The translations under genes were made by a program, and so were the position numbers. From assembly GCA_029204225.1 (NCBI GenBank), contig CM055098.1:6171746-6235745 (forward strand): a stretch of DNA of 64,000 nt, written 5' to 3'. The notes under the pieces were generated by a model. The model was not told the origin of the DNA, made no database searches, and saw only the letters and a list, made by a program, of their open reading frames with translations. Of this stretch, positions 11,912-22,944 are shown piece by piece (the stretch's first letter is position 1; the number at the start of each line of letters is the position of its first letter). The stretch is from Diphasiastrum complanatum (lineage: Eukaryota > Streptophyta > Lycopodiopsida > Lycopodiales > Lycopodiaceae).

Positions 11912-12899
11912 TGTTAGAATTCAGTTTTGAAATCATTTTGTAATGTGGAACTACTCTGCAATTTTACTCGCATTGTCGAGATAGTGTCAAAGGTGTTGAA
12001 GACCGTTTGTAAAAATACACATGTTGACAACACAGAGTCAAATCAATTGTCGAGAGTTACCAAATAATGACTGAAGCAGATTTGATAGTGGATTCTTATC
12101 CACTACATATCTCAAGTTCAATCTCTTATTTCCATGTGACACTTGCTAGTTGGATAACGATGCATTCCATTACGACTGTGCTATCTACAACTATAAACAG
12201 ATCATTAAATCAGTTCATTTTATTATTCACATTGTCGATATAGTGTCGAAAGTGTCGAAGATTGTTTGCAGAAATACACGTGATGTTGACACAGAGTCAA
12301 ATCAATTGTCGAGAGTTACCAAATAACGATTGAAGCAGATTTGATAGTGGATTCTTATCCACTACATATTTTGGGTTCAATCTCTTATTTCCATGTGGCA
12401 CCTGCCAGTTGGATAACGACACATTCCATTACGACTGTGCTATCTACAACTCTAAAGAGATCATTAGATCAGTTCATTTTACTATTGTTATCAACAATCA
12501 ACAAGTTCAGTAGTTCTTTATTAGAAGTATCCATTCATTCATCTTCTCCTCTCTATTCCTCCATAGGCATAGATTGAACATTAATAAGCTATCTCGATTA
12601 CAACTTATGTAAGAGCGGAATTAATAGTAGAATTAGATGAGTTGTCTTGTTCTATTGTTTCTGTTATTCATGCTATTATGATCCGAGTTCTGATAATTGA
12701 CAATGAAGTAATCTAACTTGTTCATTATCTACACTTGTGAATGATAGTAAAGTTGTGTTTATAATAGTATCAAAATAGTTTTGTCATTATATTAACTATT
12801 GTTTCTGCTATCGACGATCGAACTATCGGTATGAAATAGTCATTTGAACTATCGTTGTCGAATAGTTATTTGACTAATATGCAATTTATTTTTTCAACA
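11912..12899 (+). repeat. 5' LTR of copia element D with internal duplication
   Basis: About 988 bp from TGTTAGAATTCAG to TTTTTCAACA, immediately before the primer site. It contains a head-to-tail duplication with a 259-bp period (about 11964-12229 and 12223-12486), including gattcttatccactacatat in both units. The 5' border is inferred from the TGTT start; there is no 3' LTR to compare. Confidence 0.65.
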
Positions 12900-12914
12900 T
12901 GGTATTAGAGCTTG
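12900..12914 (+). promoter_or_regulatory. Primer-binding site of copia element D
   Basis: TGGTATTAGAGCTTG follows the LTR terminus CAACA. It matches the tRNA-Met site with one change. Confidence 0.85.
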
Positions 12915-12940
12915 ATTATATCTTTGGTAACTAGTTCAAA

Positions 12941-14879
12941 GTGTTTATATTCATTCCCAGATTTTCAATATTGGATTTGTCTATGATGGATGCATCATCT
13001 TTGAATTCTATTGAAAAGTTGGATGACAACAACTATCACTCAAGGAAATTCAAAATGAGGGTGATCCTACAAGTGAAAGAGCTTTGGGAAGTTGTCAAAG
13101 GTACTGAGGTTAAGCCTATTGCTGATTTGATGGCCATTGTTACCAAATTGGAAGTAGAAGGATGAGAAGGCTTTTGCCCTTATTACTGTCAATATCAGAG
13201 ATAATCATATCAGTCATATTCGAAGTGCTCGCTCGAACTTCATTAAAACCTTGGAATATTCTCAACTCTCTCTATAATATTAGAGACGTGAATGCCAAAA
13301 AATTTATCTGAATTTTTTTTTCTTCTTATTCAAAATGCTTGATTAAGATTCGATTACAAATCATTTGAACAACTTCATAAAATTTCTTGAGCAGATGTTT
13401 GCAAGTGGCGCAGAAATCAACGATGTAGATCTCGTCATGACTCTCCTATCGAGCCTTCTTGACACCTACAAAAATTGCATAATCACTAGTTTTATTGAGC
13501 AAGGTCTTACATTAGCACAAGTTTTATTTCTGCTATTATAGGAAGAGATATGGAGAAATGAATTTTCTCATTTGGCACCAAAATCAGAAGCTCTTTGTTC
13601 GAAGAAATTCGATAAGAAGAATTTGAAGAACGTACGAAAAGTACAAAAGTCAAATAATAATTTGAATTCAGAACAAGGCACAAATTTGAATTTAGCTTCA
13701 TCAAAATCAAAACTATTTTACAGATATTGCAAAAAAATCGGACATTTGCTAGAGGAGGCAACATTTATGACAAATGAAGATCGACAAGATATCTATTCTT
13801 GGTATTTGGATTCAAGTGCTACTCGGCACATCACAAACCAACGAAAGTGGTTTCATGAGTACAATCGAGCTACGACTCATAAATATGTTTCATTGGGCAA
13901 TAACAATATTGATAGTATCAACGGTATCAACATTGTCAAATTGCAATTTCAGGATGGTACCACTTTTCATTACAAATGTTCTTCATGTTCCAAATCTTAC
14001 CAAAAATCTACTTTCAATTGATAGAATCGTTGATTTGGGCCATAACATCGAATTTGAGTCTAATACTTGTTCAATATTAGACAAAAGCAGAAAAGTACTT
14101 GCACTCAGAAAGAGGCAAGACAATCTTTATAAGCTTAGTCATTGCAACGTTTCGACTGTTCAAGCTCTATCTACTTCTACTTTGGAAGGTAGAGATTTTC
14201 TATGACATTATAAAATGGGTCATGTCAATTTTACTTATCTTCGAAATATGCCTTCAAAAAAATTTGTTGAGATTTCAACTACAATAGTATTTCAAATGTG
14301 TGGATACTCTTTGAATCATAAAGCTTATAGGATTTACAATCCATTGACTAAGAAAATTACTTTTAGTAGAGATGTTATCTTTCTCGAAGATTCGTTTGTG
14401 AATCTCAAGAAAAAGAGAAAGTTATAGATGTTGAATCAATTCATGATATCGCATCAAGTTCAATTCTCGACTCTACTGTAATCAATGATTTATAAGACAA
14501 CTCAACACCACCACAACAATAGCATCCAAAAAAGCTAATTTTTTGAAGATCGAACCGAAACAGATTTCCTCCCAATAGATTTATTGACAATTCCATAGCC
14601 ACTTGTTACTTTGTCAAGGAGCCAATCAATTATTTTGAATAAATTTCTAGTCTAGATGAAGATCAATGGAAATCAACGATGGACAAAGAGTATCAAAAGT
14701 TTTCAAAAACCAAATATGGACTGTTATAGACTTGTTGGTTGGTGAGAATATCATTTCTCGCATTATCCAGATGGGTGTACAAACAATATTTTTACATGGA
14801 ATTATCGAAGAAGACATTCATATGTCTCAACCTGAAGGCTACGAGTTGGAGGGAAACACCCATTAGGTATGCAAACTTT
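12941..14879 (+). pseudogene. Copia D gag-protease-integrase-RT, 5' part
   Basis: Gag starts near 12970, with the LDDNNYHSRKFKMR block of copia gag (12941-13165), and continues with frame breaks to about 13560. A zinc-knuckle relic (RYCKKIGH) lacks its first cysteine. The protease reads DSSATRHIT where D-S-G-A-T is expected, so the glycine is lost. A pre-integrase block (NLTKNLLSIDRIVDLG) follows in another frame. At about 14290 the pre-integrase region is fused directly to the integrase C-terminal block GYSLNHKAYRIYNP, so the whole catalytic core is deleted. RT begins near 14650 and shows IIEEDIHMSQPEGYELEG before the insertion point at 14879. Confidence 0.85.
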
Positions 14880-15316
14880 TGTAGTGGGTTTCTTTCCTTG
14901 CCTATCCTCAACCCAAGATCTAATCAATCTAGCATCAAGGAGATGAAGTTAGTTGTCACGCGTAGGTTCGTTCCCATGAGAGCGATAGTATACTTCAGAT
15001 TTCAACATGAATGGAGGATCTAACACTAACATCCATTAACACTAAGCATTAACACTACATCCATTAACCCTACTTCCATTAACCCTAAATTCACAACAAT
15101 GATAGAAATTTACTCTTTCTTTCTCTCCCTTTCTCTCTCACAAAAAGCATAAAAAATAGCAATCCCAATAATGATCAAATCCAAAAATTAGCAAAATCCA
15201 AAGAAAGCATGAGAAATGGAAGAAAAGAGAGGAAGAGCAAGGACATTCATCAATCCATTTCTAAAGAGAACCAATCTGCTTTATTGAGATGAGAAAATGG
15301 ACATCAGGAGCAACTT
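14880..15316 (-). repeat. 3' LTR remnant of Asp-primed gypsy copy 1
   Basis: Matches 19823-20260 closely (plus-strand start TGTAGTGGGTTTC in both). Homology stops at about 15316, so the first 300 bp of the LTR (U3) are missing and a short stretch of internal sequence takes its place. Confidence 0.85.
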
Positions 15317-15509
15317 GTAAGAACTTCTGAATGCCCATAATGCTACATATAGTTTATGTTCTCAACCGGACCGACTTGCTTCAACTGTCTTTGTCAAAAT
15401 GGTGCAGAGAATCTTATTGGAAGATTCAGCTTAGTAGAGAGTACTAAATCTGTGTATAACAAAAAAATCTTCTGGCATATCATGTTGGACTACATTTGTT
15501 TCTTCTTTT
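15317..15509 (-). pseudogene. PR-RT junction remnant of Asp-primed gypsy copy 1
   Basis: Near 15455-15500 the minus strand encodes VVQHDMPEDF. The equivalent VAQHDMPEHF occurs at 44300 in copy 2, just before its RT. The remaining bases up to the LTR are unassigned, and the RT-RNase H-integrase region is deleted here. Confidence 0.6.
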
Positions 15510-16231
15510 TCAAAAGGACTTGGATCTTCGTTTAGTCTTCTTAGCAGGAATTGATCGTGGAGGTGATGACTTTCGAGATGATAATTCTTTCTTCACAGGT
15601 GAAGACTTCCTAGACGATGATGTCTTGCTGGAAGTCTGACTTGAAGAATCATTCTTGACTTTTCCTTTGCCTTTATCCAATAGAGGTGGCACTTCCTTTG
15701 AATCAATCTTCCAAGGGAGATTTTCCCATTTCAAGACTGTATTATAATGTTGCTTAGCTTGTTTCTTCATCATCGAACCTGTGATTCTATCTCCCTTCAA
15801 TATAACTGCTTTGGGCGGTTTGATTGTTGGTTCATCAGGAACATTACACACTCCAAATATGGTCGGATCCATATGATTTAAAATCTGCTCATCTGTAAGT
15901 TGTGCATTGCCATCATAAGTCAAGGCATGGCTCACTGGTATGCATCCTCAATTGGATCTGGTATAGGTTTTGTTGATATCCAGGCTACATTCATCACATT
16001 TAATGGAAACGTAATTGGTGTATCCAAAGTTCAATCTAATAAGAAAATCTCGCTCAACTCTGATCGAATATCTTGTTGACACATATATCCTGTTGTACAA
16101 TCAATTGTCGCAAGAGCTTCATTCCAATTGACAGTATCCATTTGAGAATCGTAGTGAACTCCCAATTTTGTCTCTGGTCGATCACAAGTGTGATCCGTTG
16201 TTGATGAATCATCATCTTTTTTTTGAACCAC
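15510..16231 (-). pseudogene. Linker region between protease and RT, basic and Ser-rich
   Basis: Two frames (16231-16031 and 15935-15510) continue the polyprotein after protease. The second contains GSMMKKQAKQHYNTVLKWEN and ends in a strongly basic Ser/Lys tail with repeated S-S-R-K-S-S-P-like units. Copy 2 has the same region at 39348-40028. I recognise no domain. The tail might bind nucleic acid or act as a nuclear-import signal, which is inference. A frameshift or stop separates the parts. Confidence 0.65.
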
Positions 16232-16321
16232 TAGTTTGATAGTCCAAGTCGTAGGATCAACTTTAACTACACATTCACGATTTTCAAAAGTGATTTTTCT
16301 GGTGCCCCAATTATGAATTAC

Positions 16322-17008
16322 TTACGCAACTCGTAACCATGGACATCCTAATAGAACTTGGTAGACATTTGGCGCTTCTGGTAAGTCCATCACGACGAAA
16401 GTAATGACGAACTGTACTCCTGCAATCTTGACATGTATATCTTCCACCATTCCTCGTGGACGAACTGTCGTTTGATCAGCTAGCTTAATAGCAAAAGTAG
16501 CAAGTTTGATCTTTGTAAGGCCCCATTTTGCACATAGCCTTGTAGAAATCAGGTTAACTCCTGAACCGCCATCTATCACGGCTGCTTCTTTAGGAAATTG
16601 TCTATGTTGTATCGACAGAGTGATATTCTTTTGTTCACTTTCCCAAGCGGCTCCAACATGGAGTACATCGTTAGATTCTTCAAATCCAGCCCAAAAAAGT
16701 GGCTCCTGATGGACTTCTGGTTCTTTTTGAACTAACTTTTGTGCTAAGACTTCTTTTGCTTTTGGGACCAACTTTAGAAACTCTCCCAATGAAATATTGA
16801 TCTTGCTAGACAAAATGTTCATGAGTAATTCTGTATGCGGTGCTTCCGGTTCAGTCATCTTGAAGGGTTCTTCATGATGATGTAATTGATCATTCATATC
16901 CGTACGTAAATTTCTTGGAGGCTGCAATGGTGAAGACCGAACTTCAGCTGTTACTTTAGCAGCTTCAAGTTCCTCTTCTTCTTGCAGATGTTTAATCCAC
17001 TGTCTCAT
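16322..17008 (-). CDS. Gypsy aspartic protease region, Asp-primed family copy 1
   Basis: A 228-codon open frame. Residues 1-120 are a charged region carrying a SLGEFLKLVPKAKEVLA helix. At about residues 145-155 comes VIDGGSGVNLIS, the active-site loop of a retropepsin-like protease, and near the C-terminus VLLGCPWLR, equivalent to the conserved ILG motif. The catalytic triplet is D-G-G where D-S/T-G is usual; copy 2 has the same D-G-G followed by a mutated serine. It processes the Gag-Pol polyprotein in intact relatives. The frame is open here, but gag upstream holds stops, so no functional polyprotein is expected. Confidence 0.8.
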   Translation of the reverse strand: MRQWIKHLQEEEELEAAKVTAEVRSSPLQPPRNLRTDMNDQLHHHEEPFKMTEPEAPHTELLMNILSSKINISLGEFLKLVPKAKEVLAQKLVQKEPEVHQEPLFWAGFEESNDVLHVGAAWESEQKNITLSIQHRQFPKEAAVIDGGSGVNLISTRLCAKWGLTKIKLATFAIKLADQTTVRPRGMVEDIHVKIAGVQFVITFVVMDLPEAPNVYQVLLGCPWLRVA

Positions 17009-17020
17009 ATCCTGATATCT

Positions 17021-18584
17021 TCATTTTTTTGTAGTAAGATTTGGATAGACTCCCGATGTTGTTGGTGTATCGTTCAATGGTATAGAATCAGCAAGTAGTG
17101 GATCCACTACTGGTTCTTTTTGCTTTTGTGCTCTAGTGACCACCATCAAGGGTGCCCTTGGTTTATTCTGAGCTACTGATCCTTGCTGGATTGTTATCAA
17201 ATTTACAGGTGCTGTAGCTGGTGGTGGCTTCAGTCTTGTTGGACAGTCTTTATAGCAATGCCCATATCCACAATCACGACAGAATGGTACAAACTTTTCT
17301 TTATTTGGGCAATCTGCAACTCTGACTTTCTCCACATGCAAAGCATCCAAGTGGGGCTCTGTTCCAACTTCTCGAGGTTTGTTATTGAGCAGCAACATAA
17401 ATGGCATACTGTTCTGAAGATCCACCTTCTTGATCATTACCATAGCTCCATTGCTCAGCACTTCCGTAAGGTTCTGGTTCCATCAAATTGGCAGGAGGAG
17501 CGGAGTGTTTTGGTGGGGCTGGCAAAGCTAAACGTTCCGGGTATCCAAGAGTAGATTGTCGCAGTCTTGCTGTTGAATTTCCTCCATATTGTGGTTCTCG
17601 ATATCCCATCTGGGCATACCGTTGCTGAATTATCCGAGGGTTGAAGTTGCAAAAAGCAGTTTCATGGTCAAGTGAATTACATAGATGGCAAACACTGATT
17701 TCCATTCGTTTTTTCAATTGAAGACACTCGTTCATTGTGTGATTTCCTGTACAAATAGAACACCAGATATTTTTCCTGGTAGGAAAAGTCTTTGCAACCT
17801 TCTCAGGTTCCTTGTTTGCTTCTCCATGGAAATTTTTCAATGCCTTGATTTTCTCATCAAATTGCAACTGCAACTTTTCCATCTGTTTCTGTTGGGTCTT
17901 CCCAAGTTTCTCGAACTCATTGAGCATCATTTCTGCAGTAGCATTGGCATTCATTGATGCAATAGTGGTGGATGTCGTAGTAGTCTGCCCTGCTGTATAA
18001 GGCAACATACTAACATTCGGCTCATCATTTGAATCTTCATCCTCCTCCCAGATTGCATCGTCCATAGCATTTTGCAAAAGTGCGTACTCATTATGGCGTT
18101 TCAGCTCACGTCTGATCCATTTAGGTAGACCTGACAAAAACTATATAATCATGGCATTTTCATTAATCAGCTCAGGTTTGCATTTAGGTCTGAGACGTTT
18201 CACCCTTTCGATATAATCTCAAATCATTTTTCGCTTTTCCATTTTAACTTTACTTAAAAGTAGGAAAGGGTCTTCCATAAACTTCCGCGGTTTGAACCGT
18301 GTGATAAGGGTTTGTTTAACAACCTCCCAATCTGTACGTTCCAATTCATCTTGGTTATAGTACCAATCTTGTGCTGTGCCTATTAAGGCCATAGGAAACA
18401 ACTTAAGTTTATCTTGAGGATAAATCTCACCATAGACCTCACAGGATTCAGCATAGATCTGAAGAAATCTAACTGGATCTGTTAATCCATTATACTTGGG
18501 TAGATCCAATCGGGGTGCTTTTCTAACAATAATTGGATTGACCTCCTCTAGAACACTTCTAGGAGCAGCTCCAAGGACAGCCAT
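17021..18584 (-). pseudogene. Gypsy gag with four zinc knuckles, copy 1
   Basis: The frame begins MAVLGAAPRSVLEEV at 18584 and has the Retrotrans_gag core (AQDWYYNQDELERTDWEVV). It continues in the same frame through two nonsense codons (near 18218 and 18140) to a coiled-coil segment (MEKLQLQFDEKIKALKNF) and zinc knuckles CSICTGNHTMNEC and CHLCNSLDHETAFC. A frameshift near 17400 then splits the third knuckle (CFACGESQ) from the fourth (CRDCGYGHCYKDC, 17021-17461). Three of the four knuckles have C-X2-C-X3-H-X4-C spacing and one the canonical X4. In live relatives gag forms the particle and binds RNA. This copy is non-functional. Confidence 0.87.
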
Positions 18585-18599
18585 CTTTACAAATTTAGA

Positions 18600-19800
18600 T
18601 CAAGGGGACAATAAGATTGGATCTAGATTTTTCCAAAAAACTATCTCAGATCAAATCTGCTAGATCTATTCTCTTTTTCAAGAATTTGACTCTATATGAT
18701 AAAAAAACTTTCCGAAATTCGATCAATCGATACTTCTCAAAAATGATAAATCTATCAAAATTCAATTCAGAATATATCAGATTTGATCCAAAGTTTGACA
18801 GAGACTTGATCTAAAAAATCAGAAACTAAAAATAGGACTGGCGAAGGTTCACTAGGCGAAGGTTGGCTTGGCGAAGGTTAAACAGTGCTATTTTGGAAAA
18901 AAAAAACTCTCTGAACAACTTTTTTGACAATTTCTTGAGAAATAACCTTCGTCGACATCTCTGGTGAAAGATCTGACATAGATAAAACTATGAAAAACCA
19001 GACGAAGGTTTATGACACAAGGAAATATAGTTTCTATTGTCTGGCGAGGATAAAATTCAAGATTTTCTATGATCTGATCAAGAAGAATCTTCGCCGAACT
19101 CAAAAATAGTATTTTTTTTATAAATAGAATGTCCTAGAAACTCGACGAAGGTTATGGCAAAGGATCAAGAGTAATACTGGTAATTTTGCAAAAAAGTGAC
19201 TTTTTTGACAAAAATATGGCAATATGACATTTGATCCTTTGAAATCCTTTCTATTTTTGATATTATTCTTTGCCGACCTGGCAGTAGATAGATCTGAATC
19301 ACTTCTAAGCACAGTGAATTGGGCGAAGGTTTACTTTATGTATTTCTAGGGTTTTGATAATTTTTTGGTGTTTTTTGATGGTTTTTTTGATGTTTCTGGA
19401 AATCTGCTGGGAATTAATCTTCGCCCTTCAAACTAAAGGTTCTATGAACAAAACCGAAGGTGTTTGTAACTTGGCGAAGGTTTCCTGAAAGAGGGTAAAA
19501 AGGTTCTAAGCTCTGAGAACGCTTTTTGCCTCTTTTTGACCAAATCTAACAGATTTGACCGATTTTTGTTATTTTCTCTGATATCTCAGATCCAAATGGA
19601 TCTTAAGATTGGTGATCTGAATAGGTTTTCCTGTTTAACAATCGGATTAGATTTCAAACAAGCAAACCCACTCAAATCAAGCAAAATCAATTCCAAAGTA
19701 ACCCTACAATGCGGATCTAACAGTATTCATGCCACGACAAGATGCCTAATGCAAGCTAACCAACAACCAAACATGCTGTTAACTGACAAATTGGCTTAGC
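18600..19800 (-). other. Leader of Asp-primed gypsy copy 1 with iterated GCGAAGGTT
   Basis: A 1.2-kb untranslated stretch between primer site and gag. It holds at least nine exact CGAAGGT/ACCTTCG heptamers in both orientations, at 18842, 18857, 18872, 18945, 19003, 19146, 19324, 19455 and 19475; the first three are spaced exactly 15 bp apart. No conserved open frame is visible. Confidence 0.7.
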
Positions 19801-19818
19801 TCCCCGGCAACGGTGCCA
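19801..19818 (-). promoter_or_regulatory. Primer-binding site, tRNA-Asp type
   Basis: The minus strand reads TGGCACCGTTGCCGGGGA, four bases after the LTR end. This is one mismatch from the tRNA-Asp site TGGCGCCGTTGCCGGGGA used by Athila/Tat-type gypsy elements. Confidence 0.9.
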
Positions 19819-19822
19819 AAAT

Positions 19823-20562
19823 TGTAGTGGGTTTCTTTCCTTGCCTATCCTCAACCCAAGATCTAATCAATCTAGCATCAAGGAGATGAAGTTAGTTGTC
19901 TCGCGTAGGTTCGTTCCCTTGAGAGCGATAGTATAGTTCATATTTCAACATGAATGGAGGATCTAACACTAACATCCATTAACACTACATCCATTAACCC
20001 TACTTCCATTAACCCTAAATCCACAACAATGATAGAAACTTACTCTTTCTTTCTCTCCCTTTATCTCTCACAAAAAGCATAAAAAATAGCAATCCCAATA
20101 ATGATCAAATCCAACAATTAGCAGAATCCAAAGAAAGCATGAGAAATGGAGGAAAAGAGAGGAAGAGCAAGGACATTCATCAATCCATTTCTAAAGAGAA
20201 CCAATCTGCTTTATTGAAATGAGGAAATGAACATCAGGAGCAACTCGAGTTGGTCCCTTTTTATAGTAGAGAGGAGGACCTTGGCCTCTGAATCCTATTG
20301 GTCCATTCTTGCCTCTCTTTTTATTCAAATTTAAAAAAGTGTAGGAACCATCAAAATTGGAGGAAAACCCAACTTTATTCACTAACTTGACATTAGGCCC
20401 TTGCGACATTAAAAGTCCCGCAAAAAGGCCTAAAGTCCTTTTATTAACTTCTAACTGAACAATCAAATAACTATGTGATCACTGGGTTGGACTTACACAC
20501 GTAGGGTGCCAAATCCCTTTCACTTATTAACTAGGGTTAGGGTTGCCTTGGGATCTGCAAAC
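19823..20562 (-). repeat. 5' LTR of Asp-primed gypsy copy 1
   Basis: About 740 bp, matching the + strand LTRs at 36981 and 45383. The end next to the primer site is CCCACTACA on the minus strand. The outer end merges with the copia RT frame through the shared heptamer tgcaaac, and the first bases seen in sister LTRs (TGTTGGAGGG) are missing, so the exact border is ambiguous. A TATA-like tatagtagagagg lies at 20260. Confidence 0.85.
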
Positions 20563-21600
20563 TTTAAAAATCTCTCCATGGGCTTAAACAATTGTCTCAT
20601 GCATGGTTTCATCAAATCAACAAATTTTCAACAAGGTTTTATACCAAGTTTAGCTTATTGTAACGTCTACTAAATATCAGTGAATTCATCTTTTATTATC
20701 ATTACATTATATGTTGATAACACATCACTTTTTAGTAATGAGATTCAAATGCTAAAGGATGTCAAAGAGATGTTATTGAATGAATTTGATATGACAAATT
20801 TAGGGGAGCCCATTTTTGCCTTGGTATACATATTTTCAAAGATCATGATCATAGATTGTATATTAGTCAACAAAGGTACATTTGTAACTTCAAAGATCAA
20901 ATTGCCAACTATAAACTTAGCCAAAATTCCAATGGATCCAGGTTCAAAATATTTGAAGGAACAGTGTCCCCAATTTTTCAAAGAAGTCAAACTAATGAAA
21001 CAATATTCTTATCATTCTATTATTGGTTCTCTCATGTATGCCATGATATGTACTACACGTGACATTGCTTATTCAGTTAGTACACTAATTAGCCAATATA
21101 TGTTGAATCTATATTTCATTCACTGGAAAGCTCTACTTACAGTTCTTTGATATTTACAGTCGACCCAAAATTATTGCATTGGTTATGGTGAAAATTCAAA
21201 TGACCATGTTAATCTTCTTCAAGGTTTTATAGCAGATTGGGGTGGAGATGTTGACATGAGAAAGTCGACATTAGGATATGTCTTTGTATGTCTTGTCTCT
21301 TGGAACAACAAGAAGCAGAATTCGACTACACTATTTGCCATAGAGGCCAAATAAATTGCTGTCGCACATGCTGCAAAAGAAGCTGTGTTAAGGCATCTAT
21401 TGTCGAACATTAATCTTAGTCAGTTACAACCAACTTTTGTCTTTTGTGAAAATCAGAGTACAATCGCTTTATTTGTTAATCCTATGTATTATTTCCAGAG
21501 CAAGCATATTGAGATAAAGTTTTTATTGTTGTCACCAATTCTCTATCTTGATGTATTTCATATATTAATTGGGTGCTTATTTTTTGAGTAATATAACGTG
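20563..21600 (+). pseudogene. Copia D RT and RNase H, 3' part
   Basis: The sequence continues the copia RT interrupted at 14879. The palm block at 20680 reads IITLYVDNTSLFSNE, with Asn in place of the second catalytic aspartate. The RT-RNase H connection has IIGSLMYAMICTTRDIAYSV. RNase H follows with FCENQSTIALFVNP and SKHIEIKF near 21440-21520. Stops and frameshifts break it repeatedly. No polypurine tract or 3' LTR is recognised after 21600. Confidence 0.85.
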
Positions 21601-22944
21601 AAAGCGATATTTTTTCAGATTACAATCCTATCAATTCATTCCAATATGATGTTTCATCCAAGGACGCCAAGTACTTATTTCGGGTCTACTTCCTCTATAA
21701 TTGGTGCATAGTCATGTACACATCCACATCTTCAACCATTTGGTGTTTTACGCCCGTATTTATCCAAGAAAATATCAACTGAGCCCCGCAACATGTATTT
21801 CGGTCCTTCCTATAATAGAAGAATCCTCACCTATCAAATATGCCTTGTCCTTGAACTTTTTTTAAAAATTGTTACCATTTGGTGTTTTGTGCACCTATTT
21901 ATCCAAGAAAACCTACAACATGTATTTTGGTCCTTTCTATTTTCGAAGAATCCCCACCTATAAACTATGCTTTGTCCTCAAACTCTCTATCTTTTTCTTT
22001 TTTTTTTCCAAAATTTTGATGTCTAAAATTACATCCTTTATAATACCATGTATGCTAATGAAGAGAGGCACTTTGGAGCTTCATATCAAGGTCCTCAACA
22101 CCCCTTTCCTCCTTTGGTTATAGGTTGAAGTGCTTCACAAAGGCAAATGCATTTTATCGGAGACAATAGCCTTCTAGTCTAGAATTTGTTACCAAAACTT
22201 CTATAGTGCTAACATCTTCTTAGTTGGGCAATCTAGAATGACTTCAAAAGCTAATTCTTTAGCAACCGATTAATATACTAGCTCAAGATAGCTTTTGCAT
22301 TGTTTGGTAGCAAACTGAAATAAAAATTTCAAACTATCAACAACCATTTAATTAATGTAAAAAAATGGGAGCTACCTATATTGAAGAAGCAAAGATTGGA
22401 CATCATTATGAAGCTCTAGAATGCCCCTCTCTTGATAATATTGAATCATCAGTTGTGATTGCAACAAGATTGTGAAGGACTAACATTGATACAACATGTC
22501 TCTTTGAACCCAATACCAATGTAAGAGCACGAGTGCCATCCTTAAACAACTATTATGGAAGTTCTCATAGTTTAAATCTTCTATAAGTTCAAATGATGGA
22601 TTGAATTAATTAAACCAAGACACATTCTTAATTGCAATTCATAGACTAGTAATTTGTTGTCGCTTGTTATGTCAAATGAAGGCTATGTAAATCAATGATA
22701 AACGATTTGTTCACTTATATTGCAAGATGTATCAACCCAATTCAACCAATAAAAGGGGATCAAAATATTCCCATTTGGCTATCAATTGTATCTTCTATTG
22801 TACTCTTTGCTTCTCTCATATGCAGGTCTCTTAAACATATAGCTCTATAGATATGTTTTAACATGACTATGGTGTAGTTATAATATTAAATATTATATAA
22901 AATTACATTCTCTTAATATTTAAAGGTGTTTGTGGAAGTTACAG
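21601..22944. other. Intron-like DNA with an imperfect tandem duplication
   Basis: No gene is visible. A segment beginning ccatttggtgtttt is duplicated head to tail (about 21738-21862 and 21880-21990), each copy with atttatccaagaaaa and acatgtatttyggtcc-like blocks. Such blocks could derive from an old gypsy 3' end, but I cannot show that. The region ends in ttgtggaagttacag, an acceptor-like sequence. Confidence 0.45.

Larger units (their letters stand above)
14880..20562 (-). mobile_element. Asp-primed gypsy element, copy 1 (gag-protease only)
   Basis: A minus-strand LTR element: 5' LTR 19823-20562, tRNA-Asp primer site 19801-19818, a 1.2-kb leader with iterated GCGAAGGTT motifs, gag 18584-17021, protease 17008-16322, a linker to 15510, and a 3' LTR remnant 14880-15316. 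RT, RNase H and most of integrase are missing: from the PR-RT linker the sequence runs within about 200 bp into the 3' LTR. The same family occurs as copy 2 at 36981-46136. The tRNA-Asp primer and the RT of copy 2 point to the Athila/Tat side of gypsy. It sits inside the RT frame of copia element D. Confidence 0.88.
11912..21600 (+). mobile_element. Copia element D, split by a gypsy insertion
   Basis: A + strand copia element: 5' LTR (11912-12899), Met primer site (12900-12914), gag, protease, pre-integrase, a truncated integrase and RT up to 14879. It is then interrupted by the gypsy element at 14880-20562, and RT and RNase H resume from about 20563 to 21600. The RT frame on both sides shares the sequence tgcaaac at the break, and the interrupted RT block (valine-cysteine-lysine-leucine then SLYGLKQ-like) can be followed across. 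No 3' LTR was found. Internal deletions, frameshifts and stops show that it is dead. Confidence 0.85.
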
